Assembly (NCBI RefSeq): GCF_000967245.1
Contig: NZ_KQ033877.1
Coordinates: 327,660-391,659 of the forward strand
DNA length: 64,000 nucleotides
Direction of reading: 5' to 3'
Source: Bombilactobacillus mellis
GTDB taxonomy: Bacteria > Bacillota > Bacilli > Lactobacillales > Lactobacillaceae
Both the position numbers and the translations under genes were made by a program. Positions 38,722 to 50,900 of the stretch are shown in pieces; position 1 is the first letter of the stretch, and each line of letters starts with the position of its first letter. The notes under the pieces were generated by a model. That model was not told where the DNA came from. It saw only the letters and a list, made by a program, of their open reading frames with translations, and did no database searches.

Positions 38722-39264
38722 ATGAGTATGAATCAAGATATTCAAGAAGTATTATTTACACCCGAGGAAATTGCTGCTGCTAATCAACGTTTAGGGCAAC
38801 AAATAGCTCATGATTATCAAGGCAAAAATCCCTTGTTAGTTTGTGTATTGAAGGGAGCAATTTTATTTTTAACAGATTTAATTAGGCAAATTCCTGAGAG
38901 TGTAGAAATTGACTTTATGGATGTTTCTAGTTATCATGGCGGCACAACTTCTTCAGGAGATGTCAAAATTATTAAGGATTTGGATGTTTCTGTAGCTGGT
39001 AGAGATGTCATTTTTGTTGAAGATATTATTGATACGGGCAATACCTTAAAAGCTTTGGGAGATTTATTTGCTTCCCGCAAAGCCAAATCTGTTAAAATTG
39101 TTTCACTTGTTGATAAACCAGCTCATCGTAATCAGAGTGTAAAGGCTGATTATGTGGGCCTTAGTTGCCCGGATAAATTTATTGTCGGCTACGGCATGGA
39201 TTATCAAGATCGTTATCGTAATTTACCTTATATTGGGGTCTTGAAACCTGAAGTTTATTTATAG
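38722..39264 (+). CDS. hpt: Hypoxanthine phosphoribosyltransferase
   Basis: Salvages hypoxanthine and guanine to IMP and GMP with PRPP. The PRPP motif VEDIIDTGNTL is near residues 98-108; VCVLKGAILF and SYHGGTTSSGD are the other active-site loops. 180 residues. In Bacillus and Listeria tilS and Hpt act with FtsH nearby and this order is conserved. AGGAG lies in the tilS end. Confidence 0.97.
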   Translation: MSMNQDIQEVLFTPEEIAAANQRLGQQIAHDYQGKNPLLVCVLKGAILFLTDLIRQIPESVEIDFMDVSSYHGGTTSSGDVKIIKDLDVSVAGRDVIFVEDIIDTGNTLKALGDLFASRKAKSVKIVSLVDKPAHRNQSVKADYVGLSCPDKFIVGYGMDYQDRYRNLPYIGVLKPEVYL

Positions 39265-39330
39265 AAGCAATTAAATTATTGTGTTAATGTATTAACATAG
39301 ACTAAGTCATGTGCGTGGAGGAAAACCAGA

Positions 39331-41466
39331 TTGAAAAATAATCGAAATGGACTGCGGAATAACAGTCTGTTTTATATCATTATTTTTATATTATTAATTT
39401 TAGCAACCAGTTGGTTTGTTGGAGGCCAAGGTTCCTCAGCAACAGAAAATTTAACCTCTAATGAATTTATCACGCAGTTACGTGATAATAAAGTAGAAAA
39501 ATTCTCATTACAACCTTCAAATGGTGTCTATAAAGTCAGTGGAACCTTAAAAAGGGCTGAAAAACAAAAGTCGTCCAATAATAATTTAAGCCTTTTTGGT
39601 AAAAATTCTGGGCAAACCAGTAGTTCCAAGCAATTTTCTGCAACAGTTTTGCCCAATGATGCTTCTCTCAATCAAATCAGTCAAGCAGCTCAGAAAACTA
39701 AGACCCAAATGAATACTCATGAGGAATCCCAAAATGGAATGTGGCTGAATTTAGCCATTACCGTGGTTCCGTTTTTGATATTTTTCTTCTTCTTGTATTC
39801 CATGATGAGTCAAGCTGGTCAAGGCGGTGGTGGTGCCGGGAAAATTATGAGTTTTGGCAAATCCCAAACTAAGCCGGTAGATCCTAAGAAAAATAAGGTT
39901 CGTTTTTCTGATGTTGCAGGTGCCGAAGAAGAAAAACAGGAATTAGTCGAAGTTGTAGATTTTTTAAGAGATCCTCGTAAATATTTAGCGTTGGGAGCAC
40001 GGATACCTTCAGGTGTGCTTTTAGAAGGACCTCCGGGAACTGGTAAAACTTTATTAGCACGAGCAGTTGCTGGAGAAGCCAAAGTACCATTTTATTCAAT
40101 TTCCGGATCGGATTTCGTGGAGATGTTCGTAGGGGTCGGAGCTTCCAGGGTTCGTGATTTATTTACTAACGCTAAAAAGAATGCTCCGGCGATTATTTTT
40201 ATTGATGAAATTGATGCTATCGGTCGGCAGCGGGGCAATGGCAAGACTGGCGGCGGTAATGATGAACGTGAGCAAACCCTTAATCAATTGTTGGTAGAAA
40301 TGGATGGTTTTACTGGCAAAGAAGGAATCATTGTTATTGCTGCTACTAACCGTTCGGATGTCTTAGATCCAGCTTTGCTGCGTCCAGGCAGATTTGACCG
40401 TAAAATTCTTGTCGGCCAACCCGACGTCAAAGGCCGGGAGGCTATTTTACGGGTGCATGCGAAAAACAAGCCTTTAGCTGAAGATGTTGATTTGAAAGTC
40501 ATTGCTCAGCAAACCCCAGGATTTGTGGGGGCAGATTTGGAGAATGTTCTCAATGAAGGAGCATTGGTAGCTGCTGAGCGAAATAAAACTAAAATTGATG
40601 CAGCCGATATTGATGAGGCCGAAGATCGGGTTATTGCCGGTCCGGCTAAAAAAGATCGTATTATTTCTCCTGAAGAAAGAAAAATGGTGGCTTATCATGA
40701 AGCTGGCCACGCAATTATTGGGGTTGTCCTCAGTGATTCGCGGGTAGTTCGGAAAGTAACAATTATTCCGCGGGGGCGTGCAGGCGGTTATGCAATTATG
40801 CTGCCTAAAGAAGATCAAAACTTGCTGACCAAAAAAGATTTGATGGAGCAAGTAGCAGGTTTAATGGGCGGAAGAACAGCTGAAGAAATTATTTTCCATA
40901 GCCAGTCTTCAGGGGCCTCTAATGACTTTGAACAAGCAACCCAGATTGCTCGGGCCATGGTAACTGAATATGGTATGTCAGAACGTTTGGGAATGACCCA
41001 GCTGGAAAAAGGCGGTGCTCCTGTCGGTGCTTACGGGCAGCCTAATTATTCTCAAGAAACTGCTACAATTATTGATGATGAAGTTCGCAAGATTTTGGAT
41101 GAGGCGCATAAGACTGCTATTGACATTATTCAGAGTCATCGTGAACAACACAAAGCAATTGCCGAAGCACTGTTGAAATATGAAACCTTGGATGAAAGAC
41201 AAATTCTAAGTCTATATAATACTGGTAAAATGCCGGTAAATAATCAGGAAGAATTTCCTTCAGAAAAGGCTTCTACATTTGAGGAAGCTAAAAAAATTGC
41301 TCAATTGCGCGATGAGAAAAAGCAAGCCAAAGAAGGCCATAATTTTGATCCGTCGGCGCCATTGGAAACTCCAAGTGAGAAATCTGATCAACAATCAGAT
41401 CCAAATCAGAAGAATGATGATCAACCAACAACCTCTGATGATAATGAAAATAATGATAAAGATTAA
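39331..41466 (+). CDS. ftsH: ATP-dependent zinc metalloprotease FtsH
   Basis: Membrane AAA protease that degrades damaged membrane and regulatory proteins. TM1 about residues 11-30, a small extracytoplasmic domain, TM2 about 137-158, AAA domain with GPPGTGKT at about 233-240 and [24 protein letters not shown], and zinc motif HEAGH at about 456-460. The C-terminal 70 residues are Lys/Glu/Asp/Asn-rich and disordered. 711 residues. TTG start behind GGAGGAAAA. Confidence 0.98.
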   Translation: MKNNRNGLRNNSLFYIIIFILLILATSWFVGGQGSSATENLTSNEFITQLRDNKVEKFSLQPSNGVYKVSGTLKRAEKQKSSNNNLSLFGKNSGQTSSSKQFSATVLPNDASLNQISQAAQKTKTQMNTHEESQNGMWLNLAITVVPFLIFFFFLYSMMSQAGQGGGGAGKIMSFGKSQTKPVDPKKNKVRFSDVAGAEEEKQELVEVVDFLRDPRKYLALGARIPSGVLLEGPPGTGKTLLARAVAGEAKVPFYSISGSDFVEMFVGVGASRVRDLFTNAKKNAPAIIFIDEIDAIGRQRGNGKTGGGNDEREQTLNQLLVEMDGFTGKEGIIVIAATNRSDVLDPALLRPGRFDRKILVGQPDVKGREAILRVHAKNKPLAEDVDLKVIAQQTPGFVGADLENVLNEGALVAAERNKTKIDAADIDEAEDRVIAGPAKKDRIISPEERKMVAYHEAGHAIIGVVLSDSRVVRKVTIIPRGRAGGYAIMLPKEDQNLLTKKDLMEQVAGLMGGRTAEEIIFHSQSSGASNDFEQATQIARAMVTEYGMSERLGMTQLEKGGAPVGAYGQPNYSQETATIIDDEVRKILDEAHKTAIDIIQSHREQHKAIAEALLKYETLDERQILSLYNTGKMPVNNQEEFPSEKASTFEEAKKIAQLRDEKKQAKEGHNFDPSAPLETPSEKSDQQSDPNQKNDDQPTTSDDNENNDKD

Positions 41467-41516
41467 CTCTTTATAAATAGCTAGTTTTTAAAATCATAGT
41501 GAAAGTTGCAATAATT

Positions 41517-41546
41517 AAGGCTGGGATCTCTAATCTCAGCTTTTTA
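41517..41546 (+). terminator. Terminator of ftsH
   Basis: GCTGGGAT pairs with ATCTCAGC (one G-U), 5-nt loop, then T5. The rest of the 41467-41824 gap holds AT-rich DNA and the dusB promoter; I see no gene in it. Confidence 0.85.
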
Positions 41547-41759
41547 TTTTGCTTAATATTACTTTGGGGAGATTGCCAAACTTTACAGAAGTTAACCGTA
41601 CAGTTATACTGAGATTTTAAAAAATTTACTAAACTGAATTTTTATCAGGTCGACTAAGGAATATTCAAGCTATTTTCAACTGATAAACTGCTTTGTTATT
41701 TTAAGAAAAAGACTGGGCAGGTTTTAACTGAGATTTATCAAATTATTAGCGAGAAGTAA

Positions 41760-41789
41760 TTGCAACTCAGACTATTGTTTTGCTATTAT
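41760..41789 (+). promoter_or_regulatory. Promoter of dusB-lysS
   Basis: TTGCAA (41760-41765), 18-bp spacer ending TGC, TATTAT (41784-41789), an extended -10 promoter. Confidence 0.6.
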
Positions 41790-41824
41790 GTAATTAATTA
41801 GCTCCACAAGAAAGGAAGAAATTA

Positions 41825-42814
41825 ATGGAGTGGAAAATCGGAAAAGTAACTATACCTAACCAAATTGTAGTGGCACCTATGGCCGGAATTTCTAATTATT
41901 CTTTTCGGATGACTGCTAAAGAATTCGGAGCTGGCTTAGTTGTTTGTGAGATGGTTAATGATCGCGGAATTTTATATAAAAATCAAAAAACTTTATCCAT
42001 GCTGTATGTGAATAAAGAAGAACATCCAATTAGTATTCAAGTTTTTGGAAGTTCAAAACAAACATTAGTCCCCGCAATTCAGTATGTGGCAGAAAATACG
42101 GCGGCAGATATAATTGATATTAATATGGGCTGCCCGGTAAAAAAAGTGGTCAAGACTGGAGCAGGATCGCATTGGCTCTTGGATCCCGATAGTATTTATG
42201 ACTTGGTTAAATCTGTCAAGGCAGTGATCGACAAGCCACTGACTATTAAAATGCGTACCGGCTGGGATCAAGATCATATTTTGGCCGTGGAAAATGCGCT
42301 GGCTGCCCAAGAAGGTGGAGCTGATGCCATTGCTATGCATGGCCGGACACGGGCTCAAATGTACAGTGGCCAAGCGGACTGGGAGCTGCTGCATGAAGTA
42401 GCACAGCACTTAAGTATTCCTTTTATGGGTAATGGTGATGTACGTACACCGCAAGATGCTAAAACAATGATTGAAGATGTCGGAGCTGATGCTGTGATGG
42501 TAGCGCGCGGAGCTATTGGTAATCCTTGGGCTTTAAAAGCAATGGCCCATTATTTAGATACGGGTGAACTGTTACCGGAACCGACTCCTATCCAAAAAAT
42601 TCAAATTGCAAAAGAGCAATTGGAACGCCTAGTAATGCTCAAGGGGGAGCGAATCGGTGTGCCGGAATTTAGGCAACAACTATCTTACTATTTAAAAGGA
42701 ATTCCTCGTTCTGCTCGAACAAAAGCGGCGGTTAATGAGGCTGAAACGCAACAAGAAGTAAATCAACTTCTAGATGATTTTGCAACCAAACTGAGTACGA
42801 TTTCTACTAAATAA
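41825..42814 (+). CDS. dusB: tRNA-dihydrouridine synthase B
   Basis: FMN enzyme reducing uridines in tRNA D-loops. TIM barrel with VVAPMAGISNYSFR near the N-terminus, NMGCPVKKVVKTGAGS (catalytic Cys near residue 101), KMRTGW, and MHGRTRAQMYSGQADW; C-terminal helical domain. 329 residues. AAAGGAAGAAA before the ATG. Pairing with lysS is common in Bacilli. Confidence 0.95.
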   Translation: MEWKIGKVTIPNQIVVAPMAGISNYSFRMTAKEFGAGLVVCEMVNDRGILYKNQKTLSMLYVNKEEHPISIQVFGSSKQTLVPAIQYVAENTAADIIDINMGCPVKKVVKTGAGSHWLLDPDSIYDLVKSVKAVIDKPLTIKMRTGWDQDHILAVENALAAQEGGADAIAMHGRTRAQMYSGQADWELLHEVAQHLSIPFMGNGDVRTPQDAKTMIEDVGADAVMVARGAIGNPWALKAMAHYLDTGELLPEPTPIQKIQIAKEQLERLVMLKGERIGVPEFRQQLSYYLKGIPRSARTKAAVNEAETQQEVNQLLDDFATKLSTISTK

Positions 42815-42822
42815 ATTTGTAA

Positions 42823-44334
<1,512 letters not shown>

Positions 44335-44364
44335 AAAGTAATCTGGATAAAAACTAAAATGTGG

Positions 44365-44393
44365 TTGAATTTTGTGGGATAAATTGTTATACT
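44365..44393 (+). promoter_or_regulatory. Promoter of the tRNA cluster
   Basis: TTGAAT (44365-44370), 17-bp spacer, TATACT (44388-44393), 31 bp before the first tRNA. Confidence 0.75.
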
Positions 44394-44423
44394 ATAACAG
44401 TTGTCAGATAGTTGATAGCTGTT

Positions 44424-44496
44424 GAGTCGCTAGCTCAGTTGGTAGAGCAACGGCCTTTTAAGCCGTGGGTCGTGGGTTCGAGCCCCACGCGACTCA
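44424..44496 (+). tRNA. tRNA-Lys (anticodon TTT)
   Basis: Cloverleaf with acceptor GAGTCGC/GCGACTC, anticodon arm around CTTTTAA, and T arm GTGGGTTCGAGCCCCAC. CCA is not encoded. Confidence 0.97.
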
Positions 44497-44564
44497 TTTT
44501 GCAGATGATTGTTTACATGTGCAAAAGTTAAGCAAGCAAAATTTTGATAAATGGTCTATACTTT

Positions 44565-44636
44565 GCGGAAGTAGTTCAGTGGTAGAACATCACCTTGCCA
44601 TGGTGGGGGTCGCGGGTTCGAATCCCGTCTTCCGCT
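44565..44636 (+). tRNA. tRNA-Gly (anticodon GCC), copy 1
   Basis: Acceptor GCGGAAG/CTTCCGC, anticodon stem CACC/GGTG with loop TTGCCAT. No encoded CCA. Identical to the copy at 44841. Confidence 0.97.
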
Positions 44637-44647
44637 TTCATTATTTT

Positions 44648-44733
44648 GCCGGGGTGGCGGAACTGGCAGACGCACAGGACTTAAAATCCTGCGGTAAGTG
44701 ATTACCGTACCGGTTCGATTCCGGTCCTCGGCA
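44648..44733 (+). tRNA. tRNA-Leu (anticodon TAA)
   Basis: 86 nt with the long variable arm of class II tRNAs. Acceptor GCCGGGG/CCTCGGC (one G-U), anticodon loop CTTAAAA. No encoded CCA. Confidence 0.97.
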
Positions 44734-44746
44734 TTATAATGAATAA

Positions 44747-44820
44747 GCACCCATAGCGCAATTGGATAGAGTGTCTGACTACGAATCAGAAGGTTGTAGG
44801 TTCGACTCCTACTGGGTGCA
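44747..44820 (+). tRNA. tRNA-Arg (anticodon ACG)
   Basis: Acceptor GCACCCA/TGGGTGC, anticodon loop CTACGAA; A34 would be deaminated to inosine by TadA. No encoded CCA. Confidence 0.97.
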
Positions 44821-44840
44821 TTAGTAAAAATTTATAGTTT

Positions 44841-44912
44841 GCGGAAGTAGTTCAGTGGTAGAACATCACCTTGCCATGGTGGGGGTCGCGGGTTCGAATC
44901 CCGTCTTCCGCT
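44841..44912 (+). tRNA. tRNA-Gly (anticodon GCC), copy 2
   Basis: Identical over its full length to the copy at 44565, including the T flanks, so a recent duplication or gene conversion is likely. Confidence 0.97.
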
Positions 44913-44920
44913 TTTTAATT

Positions 44921-44994
44921 CGGGAAATAGCTCAGCTTGGTAGAGCGCTGCGTTCGGGACGCAGAGGTCGCAAGTTCGAATCTTGTTTTCCCGA
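44921..44994 (+). tRNA. tRNA-Pro (anticodon CGG)
   Basis: Acceptor CGGGAAA/TTTCCCG, anticodon loop TTCGGGA, so the anticodon is CGG reading CCG. No encoded CCA. A T7 run follows at once and may help end the transcript. Confidence 0.95.
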
Positions 44995-45022
44995 TTTTTT
45001 TGTGTAAGCTGATTTTGTCCGC

Positions 45023-45048
45023 AAATATTAACTCGAAATATTAACTCG
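45023..45048. repeat. Tandem 13-bp direct repeat
   Basis: AAATATTAACTCG occurs twice head to tail between the tRNA cluster and clpC. It may be a site or chance slippage. Confidence 0.7.
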
Positions 45049-45110
45049 GCTTGTAGCTGTTTTGTGGGCTTTTTGTTTGTCTTTGTTTATAATAATAACT
45101 AAAGTATTAT

Positions 45111-45148
45111 TTGAAGAACAGGTAAGTTAGTTGTTATAATTTGTTACC
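45111..45148 (+). promoter_or_regulatory. Distal clpC promoter with flanking inverted repeat
   Basis: TTGAAG (45111-45116), 18-bp spacer ending TGT, TATAAT (45135-45140). GGTAA (45121-45125) and TTACC (45144-45148) form an inverted repeat around the -10, a possible operator. No CtsR or CIRCE consensus is visible. Confidence 0.5.
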
Positions 45149-45218
45149 AAATATTAAAGAAGCTATTGTTTAATGATGATTTCAACTAGGACATCATTTA
45201 TCATAATTTATTTGATTG

Positions 45219-45227
45219 TGGTATACT
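45219..45227 (+). promoter_or_regulatory. Proximal clpC promoter (extended -10)
   Basis: TGGTATACT, an extended -10 about 31 bp before the clpC ATG. The remaining gap 44995-45257 holds the repeat and distal promoter but no gene. Confidence 0.55.
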
Positions 45228-45257
45228 TTCCAAACATACAAGAAAGAAGGGCTGTTC

Positions 45258-47735
45258 ATGAATGAGATATTTACTGCAAGTGCTAAGGAAACTTTGAGGT
45301 TGGCGCAACAAGCAGCTAAAAGATTTCGCCATCATACAGTCGGCAGTGAGCACATTCTTTACGGATTGGCAAAAGAAGGCTCCGGAGTTGCGGCAAAGAC
45401 GATTACCGATTTAGCGGTATCAGCGGAAGACATTCAAGAAGAAATTGAAGCTGTGACTGGTTATGGTACAGATGATTCTAAAGCACAAAACTTGATTTAT
45501 TTACCTTATTCGCCGCGAGCAGGCCAAATTTTAGAAGAGGCAGCTCAGCAGGCTAAGATTTTAGAGGCTCCCCAGATTGGTACTAGCCATATTTTATTAG
45601 TGTTGCTTCAAGACCCGACAATTTTGGCTACACGTATTTTAGCCAATTTAGGTGTCAGCATAGTTAAAGCACGAAAATTATTATTACAAAAAATGGGTTT
45701 ATCCACTAAGAATTCTAATAAGAAGCCCACGTCTTTATCAAAAGTACGGTCTGCTAACGGCAAAAGCTTAACGCCCACACTTGATTCTTTAGCTCGTGAT
45801 TTAACTCAGTCCGCTCAAGAACAACGACTAGATCCGGTTATTGGGCGTGATGCGGAAATTAAACGGACTATTCAAATTTTAAGTCGGCGCACCAAAAATA
45901 ACCCCATTTTATTAGGTGAGCCAGGTGTCGGCAAAACCGCCATTGTGGAAGGTTTGGCTCAAAAAATTGCTGCGGGCGAGGTCCCTCAAGAAATGGCAGA
46001 GAAGCGCTTAATGCTTTTGGACATGGGATCTTTGGTAGCGGGAACTAAATATCGTGGTGAATTTGAAGATCGTTTGAAAAAAATTATTAATGAAATCTAT
46101 CGTGATGGACAAGTAATTTTATTTGTTGACGAATTGCATACGATGATTGGTGCTGGCGGTGCAGAAGGAGCTATTGATGCATCCAATATTTTGAAACCTG
46201 CTCTTTCACGGGGTGAGTTACAAATGATTGGTGCTACGACTTTGGATGAATATCAAAAATATATTGAAAAAGATGCAGCTTTTGCACGGCGGTTTGCGAA
46301 AGTTCAGGTTGATGAACCTTCCAGTGAAGATAGTCTATTAATTTTACAGGGATTACGTGCACAATATGAAAATCATCATCAGTTAAAAATTACTGATGCA
46401 GCTTTAAAAGCAGCGGTTAAATTATCGCAGAGATATTTACCCAACCGTTTTTTGCCTGATAAAGCGATTGATTTAATTGATGAAGCCAGTGCACGGGTGC
46501 ACATTCAGGCCAGTTCACAACATTCTCCCACTAAATTAGATCAGTTGGAAGCACAGTTAAATGCTACTGCACAAGCCAAGGATCAGGCTATTGTAGAGCA
46601 AAACTTTGAACAGGCAGCACAGTATCGCCAAGAAGAAATGAATCTTAAAGCTAATTTAGCTCAACAAGAACAGCAGGCACAATCTAGTGAGCAACAGCCG
46701 CAGGTAGGTCCGGGCGATATTGCCGTGATTGTTTCCCAATGGACCGGTGTGCCTGTAACTAAAATGACTGATGAACAATCACGTAAATTATTGAACTTAG
46801 AAAAAGAGCTGCATCAAAGAGTGGTTGGTCAAGAAGAAGCAATTAGTGCAGTTGCTCGTGCTATTAGAAGGGCACGTAGTGGTTTGAAAGATCCACGGCG
46901 TCCAATTGGCTCATTTATGTTTTTGGGACCGACTGGTGTTGGTAAAACAGAATTAGCGAAGTCTTTAGCTGCAAGCATGTTCGGTAGTGAAACAGATATT
47001 ATTCGCATTGATATGTCCGAATATATGGAAAAATTTAGTACTTCACGGCTGATTGGTTCAGCTCCCGGTTATGTCGGCTATGAAGAAGGGGGCCAACTGA
47101 CTGAACAAGTACGTAATCACCCTTACTCAGTTATTTTATTAGATGAAGTAGAAAAGGCACATCGTGATGTGTTTAATTTACTGTTGCAAGTTTTGGATGA
47201 TGGTTTTTTAACTGATTCTAAAGGGCGCCGGGTTGATTTTCGAAATACCATTATTATTATGACCTCTAATTTGGGTGCGACAACACTAAGAGACACCCAT
47301 ACAGTTGGCTTTAATGAAGCAACCAATACCAATCAATATGAAAATATGAAACAACAAATTTTGACAGAAACTAAGCAGTTTTTCCGCCCAGAATTTTTGA
47401 ATCGGATCGATGACATTTTGGTATTTCATGAATTAACGAAAAAGGATCTGCATCAAATTATCCGGATTATGTCCCAAGGACTGGTGCAAAGACTACGAGA
47501 ACAGCAAATTAAATTACGGATTACTCCGCGGGCTTTAGATTATTTGGTAGAAAAGGGTTATAGCCCCCAATTAGGGGCACGGCCGTTGCAACGGACTATT
47601 CAAGTTGAAGTAGAAGATAAAATCAGTGATTTGTTATTATCTCATCAATTACAGACGGGAGATAATCTATCCGTGGGAGTCGCCAAAAAGCAGTTAAAAT
47701 TTAATATTCGCAATTTAGAGACTGTAAAATCATAA
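45258..47735 (+). CDS. clpC: ClpC AAA+ chaperone/unfoldase
   Basis: Hsp100 unfoldase that feeds substrates to ClpP. N-terminal double Clp-N repeat (about residues 1-140), AAA-1 with [15 protein letters not shown], an M-domain with UVR-like stretch ([14 protein letters not shown]), AAA-2 with [16 protein letters not shown], and a C-terminal D2-small domain. The frame is open from GTG 45216, which lies within the promoter; ATG 45258 has AGAAGGG upstream and gives the normal 825 residues. The ctsR-mcsA-mcsB genes that precede clpC in Bacillus are absent here. Confidence 0.96.
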   Translation: MNEIFTASAKETLRLAQQAAKRFRHHTVGSEHILYGLAKEGSGVAAKTITDLAVSAEDIQEEIEAVTGYGTDDSKAQNLIYLPYSPRAGQILEEAAQQAKILEAPQIGTSHILLVLLQDPTILATRILANLGVSIVKARKLLLQKMGLSTKNSNKKPTSLSKVRSANGKSLTPTLDSLARDLTQSAQEQRLDPVIGRDAEIKRTIQILSRRTKNNPILLGEPGVGKTAIVEGLAQKIAAGEVPQEMAEKRLMLLDMGSLVAGTKYRGEFEDRLKKIINEIYRDGQVILFVDELHTMIGAGGAEGAIDASNILKPALSRGELQMIGATTLDEYQKYIEKDAAFARRFAKVQVDEPSSEDSLLILQGLRAQYENHHQLKITDAALKAAVKLSQRYLPNRFLPDKAIDLIDEASARVHIQASSQHSPTKLDQLEAQLNATAQAKDQAIVEQNFEQAAQYRQEEMNLKANLAQQEQQAQSSEQQPQVGPGDIAVIVSQWTGVPVTKMTDEQSRKLLNLEKELHQRVVGQEEAISAVARAIRRARSGLKDPRRPIGSFMFLGPTGVGKTELAKSLAASMFGSETDIIRIDMSEYMEKFSTSRLIGSAPGYVGYEEGGQLTEQVRNHPYSVILLDEVEKAHRDVFNLLLQVLDDGFLTDSKGRRVDFRNTIIIMTSNLGATTLRDTHTVGFNEATNTNQYENMKQQILTETKQFFRPEFLNRIDDILVFHELTKKDLHQIIRIMSQGLVQRLREQQIKLRITPRALDYLVEKGYSPQLGARPLQRTIQVEVEDKISDLLLSHQLQTGDNLSVGVAKKQLKFNIRNLETVKS

Positions 47736-47739
47736 TATC

Positions 47740-47768
47740 TTGACAAAGATGAGCTTTTATTGTATCAT
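47740..47768 (+). promoter_or_regulatory. Upstream rpoB promoter
   Basis: Consensus TTGACA (47740-47745), 17-bp spacer, TATCAT (47763-47768), beginning just after the clpC stop and about 190 bp before the rpoB start. Confidence 0.8.
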
Positions 47769-47775
47769 TTATCGT

Positions 47776-47881
47776 GATTAGTTAGCGTGGTATGAAAAGC
47801 GTATTCTTTATCGAAATATTGTCCGATAAGGAATTATAAAAAGGCAAAAATAGTTAATTAGCTATTTTTGGTTTTTTTTTG
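47776..47881 (+). ncRNA. rpoB leader RNA with terminator (possible Lacto-rpoB motif)
   Basis: After the promoter, a hairpin TTCTTTATCG / CGATAAGGAA (47804-47833) precedes a second hairpin AAAAATAG / CTATTTTT (47846-47869) followed by GG and nine T. The second is a likely intrinsic terminator, so transcripts from the upstream promoter may be attenuated before rpoB. A Lacto-rpoB motif is known upstream of rpoB in Lactobacillales; position fits, but I could not test the match. A weaker promoter (TTGCTA 47897, 16 bp, TAATAT 47919) lies beyond it. Confidence 0.55.
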
Positions 47882-47958
47882 CTTAAAAAGTATCATTTGC
47901 TAATTTGTAATCAAATTGTAATATTTGGTGTTCAAATTTTATTGAAAGGGTGAACAGC

Positions 47959-50900
47959 TTGACGGAAGAAAAAGTTCGTTTCCATAATGTCAATTACGGA
48001 AAGCATCGGACAAGACGGAGTTATGCCCGGATTAAAGAGGTTTTACCGTTACCCAACTTAATTGACATTCAAACCAATTCTTATAATTGGTTTTTAGATG
48101 AAGGCTTAAAGGAAATGTTCCAAGATATTATGCCTATTGATGATTTTGCTGGCACCTTATCCTTGGATTATGTTGATTATAAGCTTTTGAAACCCAAATA
48201 CACTGTCAGTGAAGCACGTAATCATGATGCTAATTATTCTGCACCATTGCATGTAACTTTACGTTTAACTAACCATGAAACTGGAGAGATTAAGACACAG
48301 GATGTCTTCTTTGGCGATTTTCCATTGATGACAGAGCAAGGTACTTTTATTATTAATGGTGCTGAGCGGGTTATAGTTTCACAATTGGTACGTTCTCCTG
48401 GAGTTTATTACACAGCAGAAGCTGATAAAAACGGCCGTATGATTTATGGTACGACAGTTATTCCTAACCGCGGTGCTTGGCTAGAATTTGATAATGATGC
48501 CAAGAATATTGTGTATGTGCGCATTGATCGGACACGGAAATTACCGATTACGGAATTAATTCGTGCCTTAGGTTTCGGTTCTGACAGTGAGATTTTAGAT
48601 ATTTTTGGTAATAATAGCGACTTTTTGAATTTAACCTTAGAGAAGGATGTCCATAAAGATCCTTCTGACTCAAGAGTGACTGAGGCTTTAAAGGATATTT
48701 ATGAACGTCTCCGTCCTGGTGAACCAAAGACAGCTGAAAGTTCGCGGTCTTTACTGTATGCTCGATTTTTTGATCCCAAACGTTACGATACCGCTCCTGT
48801 TGGGCGTTACAAAGTTAATAAGAAATTAAATTTGAAAACTAGGTTACAGGGCTTAACCTTAGCTGAAACCTTAGCTGATCCGGATACTGGGGAGATTATT
48901 CTCAGAAAAGATACCAAATTGGATCGTGAAGCCTTAAATAAATTATCACCTTATTTAAAGAATCCTGATTTTAAGGCGGTAACTTTCCAGCCTTCAGATG
49001 AAGGAATCTTGGGTGACCCTGTCAAATTACAAATTATTAAAGTATATTCTTTAGAAGACGAAGATAAAGTTGTCAATGTTATTGGTAATGATAATATTGA
49101 TGAAAAAGTTAAACACATTACACCCGCAGATATTCTAGCTGAAATTAATTACTTCTTTAACTTACAAGAAGGTATCGGGACAGTCGATGATATCGATCAC
49201 TTGGGAAATCGGCGAATTCGTTCTGTCGGCGAGTTATTACAGAACCAATTTCGTTTAGGTTTATCAAGAATGGAACGGGTGGTTCGTGAGCGGATGTCAA
49301 TTCAAGATACAGCCACTGTAACTCCACAACAATTAATCAATATTCGCCCCGTTGTCGCAGCAATTAAAGAATTCTTTGGATCTTCTCAATTGTCCCAGTT
49401 TATGGATCAAAATAATCCTTTAGGTGAATTAACTCATAAACGCCGTTTGTCAGCCTTAGGACCGGGTGGTTTGACTCGTGATCGCGCCGGTTATGAGGTT
49501 CGGGATGTTCACTATACCCATTATGGTCGGATGTGCCCCATTGAAACTCCTGAAGGGCCAAATATTGGTTTAATTAATAATTTGGCTACTTACGGGGTCG
49601 TTAATAAGTATGGCTTTATTGAAACTCCTTATCGGCGTGTTTCATGGGATACTCACAAAGTTACGGATAAAATTGATTATTTAACTGCTGATGAAGAAGA
49701 TAATTATGTTGTTGCCCAGGCCAATACACCTTTAAATGATGACGGTTCTTTTGCGGAAGAACGTATTTTGGCCCGTCATCGAGATGATAATATTGAAACT
49801 ACCTCTGACAAAGTTGATTATATGGATGTTTCTCCTAAACAAGTAGTTTCGGTTGCGAGTGCTTGTATTCCTTTCTTGGAAAATGATGATTCCAACCGGG
49901 CTTTGATGGGAGCTAATATGCAGCGCCAAGCAGTACCTTTAATTAAGCCACACTCTCCGTTAGTAGGAACGAGCATGGAATATGTAGCTGCCCACGATTC
50001 AGGGACCGCCTTATTAGCCCATGATCCCGGTACTGTTAAATATGTAGATGCGCAAAAAATTCAAGTAGAGCGTGCTGATGGAACAATGGACAATTATGAC
50101 CTGATTAAATTCCAACGTTCCAATGCGGGTAAATGCTATAATCAGCGCCCAATTGTGGAAAAGGGCAACCATGTTGATAAAGGCGAAATTATTGCCGATG
50201 GCCCAGCAATGCAAGCTGGTGAGTTAGCACTAGGGCAAAATCCGTTGATCGCATTTATGACTTGGAACATGTACAATTACGAAGACGCGATTGTCTTATC
50301 GGAACGCTTAGTTCGTGATGATGTTTATACTTCGATTCATATTGAAGAGTATGAATCAGAGGCACGGGATACCAAATTAGGACCGGAAGAGATTACTCGA
50401 GAAATTCCTAATGTAGGTGAAGATGCGCTCAAAGACTTAGATGAAAGCGGCATTGTGCGCATTGGCGCCGAAGTGCGGGATGGCGATATCTTAGTCGGAA
50501 AGGTAACCCCTAAAGGAGTTACTGAATTAAGCGCTGAAGAGCGGCTGTTACATGCAATATTTGGTGAAAAAGCGCGCGAAGTCCGCGATACTTCTTTACG
50601 TGTGCCTCATGGCGGCGGCGGAATTATCCAAGACGTTAAGATTTTTACCAGGGAAGCTGGCGATGAACTCAGTCCCGGTGTAAATACAATGGTACGGGTC
50701 TATATTGCTCAAAAACGTAAAATTCAGGTGGGCGATAAAATGGCCGGTCGTCATGGTAATAAAGGTACAGTTTCAATTGTGGTGCCAGAAGAAGATATGC
50801 CTTATATGCCTGATGGAACACCAATTGATGTCCTATTAAATCCTATGGGTGTTCCTTCGCGAATGAATATTGGACAAGTATTGGAACTGCATTTGGGAAT

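Noticed and set aside
41547-41759. Small gene in the ftsH-dusB gap
   Set aside because: No open frame with a start signal and no strong structure was seen.
44465-44750. Open frames across the tRNA genes
   Set aside because: They are read through tRNA sequences; no ribosome-binding site.
45023-45048. CRISPR-like repeat
   Set aside because: Only two contiguous 13-bp units with no spacers.
44995-45257. CtsR or CIRCE operator for clpC
   Set aside because: Neither the GGTCAAA-type heptad repeat nor the TTAGCACTC inverted repeat is found.
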